From NCBI GenBank assembly GCA_947451145.1, contig CANFXW010000006.1, positions 62,001-126,000 on the forward strand: a DNA stretch of 64,000 nucleotides. The letters are read 5' to 3'. The DNA comes from Sphingomonadaceae bacterium. GTDB taxonomy: Bacteria; Pseudomonadota; Alphaproteobacteria; Sphingomonadales; Sphingomonadaceae. Positions 18,503-26,689 of this stretch are shown here, piece by piece. The translations under genes and the position numbers were made by a program. Below the pieces are notes generated by a model. The model saw only the letters and a program-made list of their open reading frames with translations. It ran no database searches and was not told where the DNA came from. Positions within the stretch are counted from its first letter, which is position 1. Each line of letters begins with the position of its first letter.

Positions 18503-19521
18503 GAAATCAGCGGGTTAGGCGCTGCAAGATTGACCCCGGCACCGTCAGCCACGGCCTTGGCCCAGACCATCACCATGCCAATTTCCTCGCCATGCGCATC
18601 GCGAACTTTCGCATAGTCAGCGGCGCGGGCTTCGGGCGAATAGGCGGCACCGGATTTCGAGTGCTGGGCAAAGGCGGGGCCATTGGCGATGGAAGCAATC
18701 GCTATGTCATCCATAACCAGCCCGTAATGCCGCGCTATTGCAGTCAAGGCACGGGCCGGATTGGCCAGCATGGCATCGGCATCGAGGCTCGCCAGCCGCT
18801 GCGGCCCGAGTTTTTCGGCCAGTTGCGTGAACAGCCGGTGCTGCGCCAGCCAGCCGACCGCGGCAACCTGCAGGTCACTCAGGCGAAAATAATCTTCAGA
18901 AACAAAACCTAATCCCTCCAGAACGCCTTCACGCAAATAGCCTTCGAGCAATTCGCGCACCCACAGGCGGCAGTGCAACCCCTTGCGCGCCACCGAGATC
19001 AGGAAGGTTTCGAGCGGAGCAAACAGGAACACCGCCTTCGCCGCCGGCCGCATTGCCATCAGCAGCGGAGCCAGCGGATTGATCACATTCGACGGCTTGG
19101 CGACTACGGCCTCACCAGCGCCAAAAGGCCGAGATAACAGCCGCATGGCAGCGTCGGCAGCGCGGGCCACGGCGCGCGGATCGGCCCCGCGCCGCCGGAA
19201 CCCGACGATATCGTTGAACAGCGAAGGCTCGCTCAGCCCCATCGCTACCCCGGGTACATCGAGAGCGCGCACCAGCATGGTCGATCCGCAGAAAGCCGAG
19301 TGGAACAGGAAATGCAGCGGGCCTTGGGGCGGAAGGCTCAGGCAAGCGTCAGTCGGGACATCGCCGCCGATTTCGCGCTCACCAAGATAGGCATCGGCAA
19401 GGAACGGAACCTCGCCATGCACGCCGCGCGGCAGGCGCATGAAGCGGAACGCATCCTCGCTCTCGACAAAGCGGTGCGCGAACCATTCGGGATCGGCGAG
19501 CAAGGTTGCGGTATCCACCAT
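18493..19521 (-). CDS. Sulfotransferase-like P-loop protein
   Basis: A 342-residue protein whose N-terminal part has a P-loop resembling the PAPS loop of sulfotransferases: FHSAFCGSTMLVRALD in place of the usual PRSGTT form. Later segments, LFAPLETFLISVARKG and LASLDADAMLANPARALTAI, follow the layout of sulfotransferases (a second phosphate-binding region and a C-terminal helix). The middle Arg/Ser pair is less clear than in its neighbour, so activity is uncertain. The start at 19521 (MVDTATLL) or 19533 is possible. It is divergent from the AspH-type gene, with a gap of about 75 bases. Confidence 0.72.
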   Translation of the reverse strand: MVDTATLLADPEWFAHRFVESEDAFRFMRLPRGVHGEVPFLADAYLGEREIGGDVPTDACLSLPPQGPLHFLFHSAFCGSTMLVRALDVPGVAMGLSEPSLFNDIVGFRRRGADPRAVARAADAAMRLLSRPFGAGEAVVAKPSNVINPLAPLLMAMRPAAKAVFLFAPLETFLISVARKGLHCRLWVRELLEGYLREGVLEGLGFVSEDYFRLSDLQVAAVGWLAQHRLFTQLAEKLGPQRLASLDADAMLANPARALTAIARHYGLVMDDIAIASIANGPAFAQHSKSGAAYSPEARAADYAKVRDAHGEEIGMVMVWAKAVADGAGVNLAAPNPLISQA

Positions 19522-19595
19522 CTGGCAGAACACTAAAGGCCGATATGCCCTGCGGCAACTCCCCCTTGCCCCGTGCGCCCTCGAGACTTATCGCT

Positions 19596-20798
19596 ATGCC
19601 CATGGCCAGTTCACCCAGCTCCAACCCGGCACTCGCGCAGCAAGCCTATTCCGAGGGCATGGCGGCGATGCAGGCCGGTGCCTACGCGCAGGCGGCAGAG
19701 GCCTTCACCCGCGCCGCTGCGGCCGATCCCGGTGCCCTGCCGCTTTGGTCCAACCTTGCTCATGCCCACCGGTTGGCCGGCAACAATGCCGGTGAACGCG
19801 CCGCGCTGGAGCAGGCACTGGATATCGACCGTGTCGATTTCGGCACCCAGCTTCGCATGGCGCAATTGCTCCAGCGGATTGGTGAGGAAACCGCCGCGCT
19901 GGTGGTGTGGGGCGGGGTGCAGCAACTTGCCAGCCAGCTGCCCATGATCGCGCCGCCGCTTGCCCGCGAACTGGCCGATGGACAGGCCTATTGCGACGAA
20001 TTGCAGGCCCGGCTCTACACCCGGATCGATTCTGCCCTCGCTCCGTCCACTGCCACTTGGGACGAGCCCGAATCACGCCGCATCCGCGCCTTTGTCGATG
20101 GCGCGATGGGCAAGCGGCAGGTCTATCACAACCAGTGCGCCGGGGTTTTCTATCCTTTCCTTCCCGAAGACGAATATTTTGACCGCATCCATTTCCCCTG
20201 GCTTGACGAGCTGGAGGCGGGCCATGCGGCGATCAAGGCCGAGCTGGCGGCGCTGCTTGCCGATCCCGGAGATGCCCTTCGTCCCTATGTCCGCATGGAG
20301 CCGGGCACACCGCAGAACGACTGGTCGGCGCTTGATGGTTCGCTCGATTGGTCGGCCTGCTTTCTGTGGGAGTATGGCAAGCCAAACCAGCCGGTGATTG
20401 ATCGCTGTCCGCAGACAGCGGCCCTGCTCGAACGCCTGCCATTGGCGCGCATTCCTAACCGCGCGCCAAACGCCTTTTTCTCGATGCTGAAGCCGCACAG
20501 CAAGATTCCGCCGCACACCGGGGTTACCAATACCCGGGCGATCATCCACCTCGCGCTCGAAGTGCCGCCGCACTGCGGCTTTCGCGTTGGCAATGAAACC
20601 CGCGAGTGGGTGGAGGGCAAAGCCTTTGCTTTTGATGATACCATCGATCACGAAGCCTGGAACAACAGTGACCAGAGGCGCGCCGTGCTGATTGTCGATG
20701 CATGGAATCCGCACCTCTCAGAGCGCGAGTGCAATGCGTTGGTCGATTATTTTGCCGCTTCGGACGATGCGCTTGCCGGTGATGCGCCCGCCCAGTAG
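19596..20798 (+). CDS. TPR and aspartyl/asparaginyl beta-hydroxylase (AspH-type) protein
   Basis: A 400-residue protein with N-terminal TPR-like repeats (AYSEGMAAMQAGAYAQAAEA, ALPLWSNLAHAHRLAGN) and a C-terminal Fe(II)/2-oxoglutarate hydroxylase domain of the AspH family. Visible catalytic features are SKIPPHTGVTNTRAIIHL with His307, a second histidine in TIDHEAWNNSD (His352), and the 2-oxoglutarate-binding Arg in the following DQRRAVLIVD. The expected reaction is hydroxylation of Asp or Asn side chains or a related substrate. I chose the ATG at 19596; a frame opens earlier, at 19506, but runs into the divergent gene. It belongs with the TonB receptor and sulfotransferase cluster. Confidence 0.9.
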   Translation: MPMASSPSSNPALAQQAYSEGMAAMQAGAYAQAAEAFTRAAAADPGALPLWSNLAHAHRLAGNNAGERAALEQALDIDRVDFGTQLRMAQLLQRIGEETAALVVWGGVQQLASQLPMIAPPLARELADGQAYCDELQARLYTRIDSALAPSTATWDEPESRRIRAFVDGAMGKRQVYHNQCAGVFYPFLPEDEYFDRIHFPWLDELEAGHAAIKAELAALLADPGDALRPYVRMEPGTPQNDWSALDGSLDWSACFLWEYGKPNQPVIDRCPQTAALLERLPLARIPNRAPNAFFSMLKPHSKIPPHTGVTNTRAIIHLALEVPPHCGFRVGNETREWVEGKAFAFDDTIDHEAWNNSDQRRAVLIVDAWNPHLSERECNALVDYFAASDDALAGDAPAQ

Positions 20799-20854
20799 TA
20801 TTGCGGCAGCGCCGAAAACCGTCGGCAAAAACCCTTGAACACAGGAGCGCGACC

Positions 20855-21160
20855 TTGCTCAGCCTATTCATTGCGATGCTTGCGGCAGAGGTTTCCGCCA
20901 GTGCGCCAGCGCCCCAGCCGCTGGTCGAACCCAATCCCAAGACCATGACCCAGCGCGAGATCAAGGCGTTCAACGCCTCGATCCCCAAGGATCATCCCTT
21001 CCACATCCGCTGTGTTCGCACGGTCGATACCGGTTCGCTGGTCAGGGGCACCTATTCCTGCCGGACCAACCGCCAATGGGCGAAGGCTGACGAGATAGGC
21101 AACTTGAATGCCCGCGAGACCGTTGAGGCAATGCAGGGCAAGGCTGTCAACACCAACTGA
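20855..21160 (+). CDS. Small exported hypothetical protein
   Basis: A protein of about 101 residues. I place the start at the TTG at 20855 because AGGAG (20843-20847) lies seven bases upstream and the product then begins with a signal peptide (LSLFIAMLAAEVSASA). The mature part is charged and has two cysteines (IRCVRT and TYSCRTN) that could form a disulfide. I do not recognise a family. An in-frame ATG at 20801 lacks such support. Confidence 0.6.
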   Translation: MLSLFIAMLAAEVSASAPAPQPLVEPNPKTMTQREIKAFNASIPKDHPFHIRCVRTVDTGSLVRGTYSCRTNRQWAKADEIGNLNARETVEAMQGKAVNTN

Positions 21161-21198
21161 GTGGGGTGCGGGGCGAGCTGCTCCGCTCCTGCTCTACC

Positions 21199-21744
21199 TC
21201 ACAGTTGCTGGTCGACCACGCGCAGCACCCGCACGGCAGGCTGGCCGTTGACGTTGGCCATAAAGCTGCCCAGCGCGGCGCGCTTGACGACGATCTTCTG
21301 CCCGGCCTTGGGGAAAGTATAGCGCCCGTCGGTTTGCCGCCAGCGGGTGCCGTCTGCCAGCAGGAACACGCTCATGCCATCCTTGGTCGAATAGGTTGAG
21401 GCAATCGTGCTTTCGATCGAATCGACATCGACATCATCGTTGCCGCCGAATATTTTCACTTTGGGCAGACTGATGCCAAACAGGCCGCGCTTGGTGGCGC
21501 GGATCGATTCGCGATCGACGATGACCAGATCCTTCTTCGCCGTGGCATCGGACATCGCACCCACAGCCTTGTCATAGCAGGCAAGGCGCTCCGCGGGATC
21601 GGACTGCTTCTGGCAATCGAGCACAGCCTGATAGGCGGGCGGCGGCGCGGTGCTGGCGTCGCTCGCGTCTTTTGCCCGGGTCGGCGCGGCGACGAGCGCG
21701 GCGAGTCCTGCAGCGACAAGGGCAATGCGCGAGGGTTTGGCCAT
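21199..21744 (-). CDS. Exported hypothetical protein
   Basis: A 181-residue protein with a signal peptide (MAKPSRIALVAAGLAALVAAPTRA). A cysteine pair in LDCQKQSDPAERLACYDKAV matches the short N-terminal motif found in many proteobacterial periplasmic proteins of unknown role. The second half is beta-rich (SVFLLADGTRWRQTDGRYT, IVVKRAALGSF, VRVLRVVDQQL) and resembles small SH3- or OB-like domains. It lies downstream of rpmB on the same strand but behind a terminator, so it probably has its own promoter. Confidence 0.8.
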   Translation of the reverse strand: MAKPSRIALVAAGLAALVAAPTRAKDASDASTAPPPAYQAVLDCQKQSDPAERLACYDKAVGAMSDATAKKDLVIVDRESIRATKRGLFGISLPKVKIFGGNDDVDVDSIESTIASTYSTKDGMSVFLLADGTRWRQTDGRYTFPKAGQKIVVKRAALGSFMANVNGQPAVRVLRVVDQQL

Positions 21745-21813
21745 GGAAGGTTCCCGATAGAATTTGCGTCAGGAACAATGGCTGGCAGATCAGGCCCGAG
21801 AGGTCAACGCGCA

Positions 21814-21839
21814 CAAAAAAACGCCCGCAAACGGGGCGC
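21814..21839 (-). terminator. Terminator of rpmB
   Basis: Read on the minus strand, GCGCCCC, a short loop and GGGCG are followed by a run of seven T residues. It lies 39 bases after the rpmB stop. Confidence 0.75.
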
Positions 21840-21877
21840 TTCCTTGTTTGTCCGACTGTGTCAGCCGATCAAGGGGT

Positions 21878-22162
21878 TCAGGCAGCGGCCTTCTTGGCCA
21901 GCTCGCGCTTTACCTTGATGGCATTGGCCGAAAGCTTGCTTTCCGGGGTCTTGGCCAGCCAGTTGTCCAGCCCGCCGTTGTGCTCAACCGAACGCAGGCC
22001 GTTGGTCGAAACGCGGAACTTGAAGCTGCGGTCAAGCGCTTCAGACATCAGCGTGACGTTCTGCAGGTTGGGCAGGAACACACGCTTGGTCTTGTTGTTG
22101 GCATGGCTGACATTTTGGCCAACCTGGCGGCCTTTTCCAGTCAGTTCGCAGATGCGGGACAT
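21878..22162 (-). CDS. rpmB: 50S ribosomal protein L28
   Basis: Large-subunit ribosomal protein L28 of 94 residues. The N-terminal [20 protein letters not shown], then [14 protein letters not shown] and the C-terminal lysine-rich helix are typical for the alphaproteobacterial form, which is longer than the 78-residue enterobacterial one. It is monocistronic with its own terminator and is divergent from tadA across 100 bases. Confidence 0.97.
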   Translation of the reverse strand: MSRICELTGKGRQVGQNVSHANNKTKRVFLPNLQNVTLMSEALDRSFKFRVSTNGLRSVEHNGGLDNWLAKTPESKLSANAIKVKRELAKKAAA

Positions 22163-22262
22163 GTCTTATACTCGCTTGAAAAATGGACCCGTGAAGCGGG
22201 GAAGGCGCGCGCATAGCGATTCGACCTTGAAAGGTCAAGGTATTGAGCCATAGCAGGACCCC

Positions 22263-22718
22263 ATGAACCGCTGGCCTCTCCCCGATCCAATGTCGCTCGC
22301 TTTTGCCGAGGCCCAAAAGGCCGTTGAGGCGGGCGAAGTGCCGATTGGTGCGGTGGTGATCAAGGATGGCGCGGTCATCGCCGCCGCGCACAATGCTCCC
22401 CGTGGCCTGCACGATCCCACCGCACATGCCGAAATCCTCGCGATTCGCACGGCGGCGCAAGCGCTGGGCAATGAACGGCTCGATGGTTGCGAGCTGTGGG
22501 TTACGCTCGAACCCTGCGCGATGTGTGCCGGAGCCATTTCCCATGCCCGGATCGGCAAGCTCTATTATGGCGCATCCGATCCCAAGGGTGGGGCGGTCGA
22601 GCACGGCGCGCGGGTGTTCGAGCAGGAGCAGTGCCTGCACCGGCCAGAGGTCTATTCAGGGATTGGTGAGGCGGAAGCGGCGGACATGCTGCGCACGTTC
22701 TTTGCCGCGCGGCGTTAG
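22263..22718 (+). CDS. tadA: tRNA-specific adenosine deaminase
   Basis: Zinc-dependent deaminase that converts A34 to inosine in tRNA-Arg(ACG). It has 151 residues. The zinc and proton-shuttle motif is HAE (His55-Ala-Glu57), with PCAMC supplying Cys85 and Cys88. The stop overlaps the stop of the convergent RNase T2 gene. Guanine or cytosine deaminases of the same fold are less likely, because the motif spacing and the VPIGAVV start fit TadA. Confidence 0.93.
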   Translation: MNRWPLPDPMSLAFAEAQKAVEAGEVPIGAVVIKDGAVIAAAHNAPRGLHDPTAHAEILAIRTAAQALGNERLDGCELWVTLEPCAMCAGAISHARIGKLYYGASDPKGGAVEHGARVFEQEQCLHRPEVYSGIGEAEAADMLRTFFAARR

Positions 22719-23413
22719 ATTCCGCGCCAGATCTTCAGCGCTGTGGTATCGTCCGGCCCGTATTGCCGCCGCTTGCAGGCCTGCAGCTTGAACGAGCGGG
22801 TGTAGCAGAGCCTGAGTTCGCGCAGCCATCCTATGTCGCTTACCAAGAGGCCAATGGACTCGCGCCGCAGCCCTGGATTGGCGAGGGCCACCGCCTCGCG
22901 CAGATCACCCGCGGTCAGCCCCGGCTTGCGCGACAAGGCATCGACATCGGGCCACTTCAACCTGTCCCACAGCTTGTGCGCTGTGGCGTAATACGCATCG
23001 GGGGTCTTGGCGATGCACGAGCCATGCTTGGCCCATTCGTGGGCGAGGAGATAGGTCGATGGTGTCATGCACAGATTGCGGCGCACGGTATCGGGCGTCG
23101 GCATCGTCTTGGCTTCGCACCACTGCGGCGATTGCCCATCACCTTCCGGCCACAGACCGTGGACGATAAAGCCAAAGCGGCCATAACGCCCCGAGCACTC
23201 GACCGACTGCGGATCGTGGTCGTTGCGGCAATATTCGGGCGCCCAGCTGATCGCCAGCGTGTAGGCATTGAACGGCGCGTTGGACGATGGTCCGTCCGGT
23301 TGGATTTGCGGCAGCGGCGGCGGCACCAGCTTTGCGGAACACTGATAGGCCTGCGCCAGAGCGGGGGCCGGCAAGGCGAGCAGGGCGGTAGCCAGCAGGA
23401 TTGAGCGCTTCAT
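22715..23413 (-). CDS. Exported ribonuclease T2
   Basis: T2-family endoribonuclease of 232 residues, exported by a signal peptide (MKRSILLATALLALPAPALA). Both catalytic segments are present: CAS I FIVHGLWPEGDG with His85, and CAS II HEWAKHGSC with His125, Glu126, Lys129 and His130. Several cysteines can form the disulfides typical of the family. It should cut RNA without base specificity in the periplasm. The start overlaps the nadC stop by four bases (ATGA). A longer frame reaching to 23869 is out of phase with nadC and is not real. Confidence 0.94.
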   Translation of the reverse strand: MKRSILLATALLALPAPALAQAYQCSAKLVPPPLPQIQPDGPSSNAPFNAYTLAISWAPEYCRNDHDPQSVECSGRYGRFGFIVHGLWPEGDGQSPQWCEAKTMPTPDTVRRNLCMTPSTYLLAHEWAKHGSCIAKTPDAYYATAHKLWDRLKWPDVDALSRKPGLTAGDLREAVALANPGLRRESIGLLVSDIGWLRELRLCYTRSFKLQACKRRQYGPDDTTALKIWRGI

Positions 23414-24273
23414 AACAAGGTGAAATCCAGTCCGATATCCGCCGCAGGGGCGCTCTGGGTGAGGCGGCCGACCGAAACATAATCCACCCCGCTCGCAGCG
23501 ATGGCTTTGATCGTGTCGAGCCGCACGCCGCCCGAAGCTTCGCAGGGCACGCGGCCTGCGACCAGCTTTACGGCCTCGGCAAGTGTTGCCGGGGCCATGT
23601 TGTCTAGCAGCAGGTGGCTCGCGCCTGCCTCCAGAGCAGGTTCGATCTGGTCTATCCGGTCCACCTCGCAGATGATCCGCGTGACGCCCGCCGCCTTGGC
23701 CCGCTTCACCGCTTCGCCGACACCGCCAGCGACGGCAACATGGTTGTCCTTGATCATCGCCGCGTCCCACAACCCCATGCGGTGGTTCTGCGCGCCGCCG
23801 GTGCGGGTGGCGTACTTTTCCAGATGACGCAGGCCCGGGATGGTCTTGCGGGTATCGAGCAGGACGCAAGCGCTGTGGCCCATGGCCTGCACATATTCGC
23901 GGGCCATCGTCGCGATGCCGGATAGGTGCTGCACGGTGTTGAGCGCCGAGCGCTCGGCGGTGAGCATAGCGCGGGCATTGCCGCGCAGGCGCATCAGATC
24001 AGTTCCGGCGGGAACAACCTCGCCCTCTTTGACCAGAATTTCGATACCCATGGCGGGATCGAGCGCGCGGAAGAAGGCGGCCGCAATCGGCAGGCCGCAG
24101 ACCGTGATCGGATCGCGGCTATCCATCACGCCCGAGAATTCGGCATCGGCGGGGATGACCGACTCGCTGGTCACATCATGCCCGCCGCCGGGTAGACCCA
24201 CACCAAGGTCCTCGGCGAGGGTGGCGGTGACGAATTGGGCGAGGTCGAAGCCGGGTAGGGAGAAGGAGGTCAT
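23410..24273 (-). CDS. nadC: Nicotinate-nucleotide pyrophosphorylase (carboxylating)
   Basis: Quinolinate phosphoribosyltransferase of de novo NAD synthesis, 287 residues. Recognisable segments are ERSALNTVQHLSGIAT, LDTRKTIPGLRHLEKYA, GGAQNHRMGLWDAAMIKDNH and the C-terminal EASGGVRLDTI and GVDYVSVGRLTQSAPAADIGLDF. I chose the ATG at 24273; a TTG six bases earlier is the alternative. nadA and nadB are not in this window. It is coupled to the RNase T2 gene downstream. Confidence 0.96.
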   Translation of the reverse strand: MTSFSLPGFDLAQFVTATLAEDLGVGLPGGGHDVTSESVIPADAEFSGVMDSRDPITVCGLPIAAAFFRALDPAMGIEILVKEGEVVPAGTDLMRLRGNARAMLTAERSALNTVQHLSGIATMAREYVQAMGHSACVLLDTRKTIPGLRHLEKYATRTGGAQNHRMGLWDAAMIKDNHVAVAGGVGEAVKRAKAAGVTRIICEVDRIDQIEPALEAGASHLLLDNMAPATLAEAVKLVAGRVPCEASGGVRLDTIKAIAASGVDYVSVGRLTQSAPAADIGLDFTLL

Positions 24274-24315
24274 CGCCAATGCTTTGCTTCTTTTGAGAGG
24301 GCGGGCAAGAGTTGG

Positions 24316-24463
24316 TTCACGCGAAGGCGCGAAGGCGCGAAGAAGAGGCGTTCCGGGCGAAGCCCCTTATCCCTGAAAGACCACAGCAAACCGCTACGTG
24401 CGAATTGAAGAGATAGCCTGCGGCGCTTTGCAGCTTCTTTGCGCCTTCGCGCCTTCGCGTGAA
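24316..24463. repeat. Long inverted repeat with CGCCTTCGCG units
   Basis: The left arm at 24316-24346 starts TTCACGCGAAGGCGCGAAGG, and the right arm at 24434-24463 is CTTTGCGCCTTCGCGCCTTC followed by GCGTGAA. The arms are near-exact reverse complements around about 87 bases. The element fills the gap between the two-component regulator gene and nadC. It resembles the CTCCGCG-type element at 2524-2587 in design. Confidence 0.8.
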
Positions 24464-24468
24464 CAAAA

Positions 24469-25278
24469 TCAATGCACAAACCGCGCCACCACATCGCGGT
24501 AAGAACGGCTCACCTTCACCTGCGCGCCGCTTTCCAGCACGAGGAAGCATTCGCCATTGGTGTGCGGCTTGACCTGACGCACCTGATTGAGGTTGACGAT
24601 GGTCGAGCGGTGGACGCGCTGGAACACGCGCGGATCGAGCCGGCGTTCCAGATCCTTCATCGTTTCACGCAGGATCAGGCTGTTGTCGGCGGTGCGGATG
24701 CACATGTAATCGCCCGCTGCCTCGATATGTTCGATGCTATCGACATCGACGCGGAAGATCTGGCCGCGATCCTTGATGTTGATCAGCTTTTCAAACCGCG
24801 CCGCACCATGGCCGGCGTTGGGGTCTTCTTCCTCGGGCATGGCGTCCATCGCATCGGGCGCGACTTCCGCGAGCACGGTCTTGAGCTTCTCCGCCTCATC
24901 GACCGAGCGCTTTTCTGCAAGGCGCGTGCGCACCCGGTCGAGCGTATCGGCGAGCTTGTCCTCATCGACCGGTTTCATCAGGTAGTTGATCGCGTTCGCT
25001 TCAAAGGCGCGCACTGCGTGTTCCTGATAGGCGGTGACGAAGACGAACAGCGGCGGCTCGATGTCCATCACGCCCTTCACGACCGAAAAGCCGTCAAAGC
25101 CCGGCATCTGGATATCGAGGAAGACGAGATCGGGTTTCTCGGTCTTGATCTTGCGGATCGCCTCGCGCCCGTTGTTGCAGGTTTCGATGATCTCTACGTC
25201 GGCAAACTTTTCCAGCCGCAGTTGCAGACCTTGGATTGCCAGTTTTTCGTCATCGACGAGGATGGTGCGGATGGTCAT
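24469..25278 (-). CDS. LytTR-family response regulator
   Basis: A 269-residue response regulator. The receiver domain (1-125) has the phospho-acceptor Asp55 in LVFLDIQMPG, acidic residues at VDDE and the conserved lysine in YLMKPVDE. A charged linker follows, and then a LytTR DNA-binding domain at about residues 165-269 (DIEHIEAAGDYMCIRT pattern, RVHRSTIVNLNQV, VSRSYRDVVARF). It is 52 bases downstream of a LytS-type kinase gene on the same strand. The pair forms a two-component system; its target genes are not visible. Confidence 0.93.
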   Translation of the reverse strand: MTIRTILVDDEKLAIQGLQLRLEKFADVEIIETCNNGREAIRKIKTEKPDLVFLDIQMPGFDGFSVVKGVMDIEPPLFVFVTAYQEHAVRAFEANAINYLMKPVDEDKLADTLDRVRTRLAEKRSVDEAEKLKTVLAEVAPDAMDAMPEEEDPNAGHGAARFEKLINIKDRGQIFRVDVDSIEHIEAAGDYMCIRTADNSLILRETMKDLERRLDPRVFQRVHRSTIVNLNQVRQVKPHTNGECFLVLESGAQVKVSRSYRDVVARFVH

Positions 25279-25330
25279 GTCTGGTTTTCGTCCTTAACTG
25301 CGCCCCCGCGGCTTACGTACATATGTGGCC

Positions 25331-26494
25331 CTAACCGGCCTTCGCTGCAAGGCGGGGCGGTTCGGAAGAGCTGGCAATCACCGGATCGCGCCGCTCAAAC
25401 GGGATCTCGATGATCACCGCAAAGCCCCCTTCCGGCGCATCGACAATCTCGAACCGGTGGGTGTCGCCATAGGCCTGCGCCAGCCGGTCTCGCGTGTTGG
25501 CGAGGCCGACCCCGGTGGAAACCTGCTCGCCGCCATCGAATGTCACGCCGGACAGCCTGTTGTCGCTGGCGCTGCTTTGCAATCCCGGTCCGCTGTCAGA
25601 GACGGTGATGCGAAGCATGGTTCCGACGAGCTGTGTGGTGATGGTGATATCAGCCCCGGCCTCCTGCGGGCTGACGGCATATTTGATCGCGTTTTCAACC
25701 AGTGGCTGGAGCAGCAGCGAAGGGAGCAGGCCGGGGCCCGTCGCTTCGTCAATGTGGAAGGTGGTGCGCAGCCGCTCTTCAAAGCGCATCCGCTCGATGC
25801 CGAGATAGAGCTTCAGCGTCTCCACCTCCTGCGCCACGGTAACCCGCGCCGAAGGCTCGTTCGCCAGCGTATAGCGCAGGAACGAAGACAGCCGGGTGAG
25901 CATGGCATTGGCCGGTTCGGTCTGTTTCAGCAGAACCAGTGTTGAGATCGAATTGAGCGTGTTGAACAGGAAGTGCGGGTTCAGCTGATAGCGCAGCATG
26001 GCAAGCTGCGCGCTGGTTGCCTGATTTTCCAGCCGGATCAGCTGGTCGTTCTGTTCTTCGATCTGCACATAGAAATTGATCGCGTAATAGAGCGCAGACC
26101 ATGCCCCCAGCAGGGTGCCGTCCAGGTAGAACACGCCGATCAGCAGCTGGGCAAAACCGCTGCTGGAATCACTGCGATAGAGCCCGATCACCCAGGCATC
26201 GATAAAGGCATAGAGCGCCACGGCGAGCGGCAGGACCAGGCCTGTTACCCCCCAGGTCACCAGCGCGCGGCGGTGGATCAGCTGGCGATAGATCACCGAG
26301 AGCACCAGCGAGATCGAAAAACCGGTCACCGCCTGGATCAGCACCAGAACGAGGAAGGTCCACGGCTGGCCGCCCGCGATCGACGACATGGCGCGCAGCA
26401 GCATCGCCCCGCCCCAGCCCAAAGCCTGAAGCCGCCAGAAAGCCTGATTCTTGTTGGCAAAGAACGGCGTCGGTTGAATGGGCAGCACGGCCAT
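25331..26494 (-). CDS. LytS-type sensor histidine kinase
   Basis: A 387-residue membrane kinase. Four or so hydrophobic segments occupy residues 25-145. The His_kinase domain begins with LRYQLNPHFLFNTLNSI, where His174 is the phospho-acceptor, and the HATPase part has LVENAIKYAV (N box), VSDSGPGL and TGVGLANTRDRL. This is the partner of the LytTR regulator downstream. There is no PAS or large periplasmic sensor domain, so the signal is probably sensed in or near the membrane. Confidence 0.93.
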   Translation of the reverse strand: MAVLPIQPTPFFANKNQAFWRLQALGWGGAMLLRAMSSIAGGQPWTFLVLVLIQAVTGFSISLVLSVIYRQLIHRRALVTWGVTGLVLPLAVALYAFIDAWVIGLYRSDSSSGFAQLLIGVFYLDGTLLGAWSALYYAINFYVQIEEQNDQLIRLENQATSAQLAMLRYQLNPHFLFNTLNSISTLVLLKQTEPANAMLTRLSSFLRYTLANEPSARVTVAQEVETLKLYLGIERMRFEERLRTTFHIDEATGPGLLPSLLLQPLVENAIKYAVSPQEAGADITITTQLVGTMLRITVSDSGPGLQSSASDNRLSGVTFDGGEQVSTGVGLANTRDRLAQAYGDTHRFEIVDAPEGGFAVIIEIPFERRDPVIASSSEPPRLAAKAG

Positions 26495-26575
26495 GGGGAG
26501 CTTCTAGGGAATCAAGCGGATTTGGGGAAGGGTAGAGTCTTTGTTTAATGCGGCAGTCGCATCCGCGCCTGCCTT

Positions 26576-26659
26576 GCGGCACCGGCCCGCTCCCCCGCCC
26601 GGCCACCCATAGGGTAACCTAGGTTTGGGTGGCCGGGCGGGGGAGCGGGCCGGTGCCGC
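26576..26659. repeat. Long perfect inverted repeat, copy 1
   Basis: Arms of 34 bases (26576-26609 and 26626-26659) are exact reverse complements, beginning GCGGCACCGGCCCGCTCCCC. The 16-base centre contains the palindrome AACCTAGGTT. It lies between the aldolase stop and the kinase start, both on the minus strand. A second copy is at 31089-31170. Confidence 0.92.
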
Positions 26660-26689
26660 TTCTGGGCGACAGCCCAGACCAAGACCCCT

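Noticed and set aside
22715..23869. RNase T2 read as a 384-residue protein
   Set aside because: The first 150 or so residues are an out-of-phase translation of nadC; the real start is at the signal peptide at 23413.
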